Assembly: GCF_025960875.1 (NCBI RefSeq) | Contig: NZ_JAODLR010000004.1 | Span: 267,242 to 331,241, forward strand | DNA: 64,000 nucleotides | Source of the DNA: Crystallibacter permensis | Lineage (GTDB): Bacteria > Actinomycetota > Actinomycetes > Actinomycetales > Micrococcaceae | Reading direction: 5' to 3' | In this document: piece after piece, positions 63,882 to 64,000 of the stretch | Numbering within the stretch: position 1 is the stretch's first letter | How the letters are laid out: each line of letters opens with the position of its first letter | Made by a program: the position numbers and the translations under genes | Notes under the pieces: generated by a model | The model's database searches: none | Seen by the model: only the letters and a program-made list of their open reading frames with translations | What the model was told of the DNA's origin: nothing

Positions 63882-64000
63882 TCCTTCGTTTCAGGGAAGG
63901 TCCGTCTAGGAGCGTGGGTCAATAGCGTTTTATCGGATCCGAAAGTGATTGTTCCTTGATCGGTTGGATGTGAAGTCTGTGCTGCGACTTCGGGGCTCGA
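63882..64000. other. Right edge of window, no gene seen
   Basis: 119 bases beyond the acs terminator, visibly less GC-rich in the middle (AGCGTTTTATCGGATCC). No start or coding frame can be supported before the window ends. Confidence 0.4.

Overview
The window reads as chromosome of a high-GC actinobacterium of the Micrococcaceae, most like Arthrobacter and relatives. Grounds: high-GC codon use, the menB-menE-menA cluster with DUF4229 and PLDc_N neighbours, the actinobacterial 'helicase/secretion' Tad locus, Rex with a glutaredoxin, BldC beside a 32-residue bS22 ribosomal protein, AcuC, and many genes whose -10 hexamer sits 6-7 bases before the start codon (leaderless mRNAs). No tRNA, rRNA, CRISPR array, integrase or insertion sequence was found.

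Layout. 1-8.2 kb: phenylacetate catabolism, with paaZ (cut by the left edge) divergent from paaI and a thiolase-enoyl-CoA hydratase-hydroxyacyl-CoA dehydrogenase operon, each set headed by a PaaR-type palindrome; a phosphatase, a GNAT enzyme and a secreted SGNH hydrolase lie between. 8.2-11.7 kb: two SRPBCC proteins, an ABC-F ATPase with a leader that looks like a translation attenuator, and a VOC protein. 11.7-16.1 kb: menaquinone genes and small membrane proteins. 16.1-19.1 kb: an AAA ATPase, then a small accessory patch in which three genes each appear to carry one disabling lesion. 19.1-24.1 kb: System II cytochrome c maturation (resA-ccdA-resB-ccsB) behind a histidine phosphatase. 24.2-28.3 kb: YceI protein, a PYGQN-repeat membrane protein, rex, glutaredoxin, HAD hydrolase, bS22 and bldC. 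28.4-32.2 kb: DAHP synthase with an aromatic-codon leader peptide, an N-acetylglucosamine kinase-type gene, and an LldD-type dehydrogenase behind two FadR/LldR-type boxes. 32.2-39.9 kb: gdhA, an ArsR regulator, acuC, the K+ uptake pair, proC and ppx. 39.9-49.9 kb: topA, a winged-helix regulator, a methyltransferase, two GNATs, trhO and an MrfA-type helicase. 49.9-55 kb: a compact Tad operon. 55-64 kb: a PolA-type polymerase, a WXG-like protein whose end runs antisense into a Nudix gene, nth, an Ala-rich membrane protein and acs.

How the parts work together: the paa genes feed phenylacetate carbon to acetyl-CoA and succinyl-CoA; Acs, the LldD-type enzyme and AcuC also concern acetate and lactate use. 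Menaquinone, cytochrome c assembly and Rex form a respiratory theme. The most interesting non-coding signals are the ABC-F leader (a tripeptide ORF whose stop codon lies in a sequence complementary to the downstream ribosome-binding site), the RWYAYF leader ahead of DAHP synthase, three abutting perfect palindromes upstream of bldC, and the decaying gene patch at 17.2-19.05 kb.
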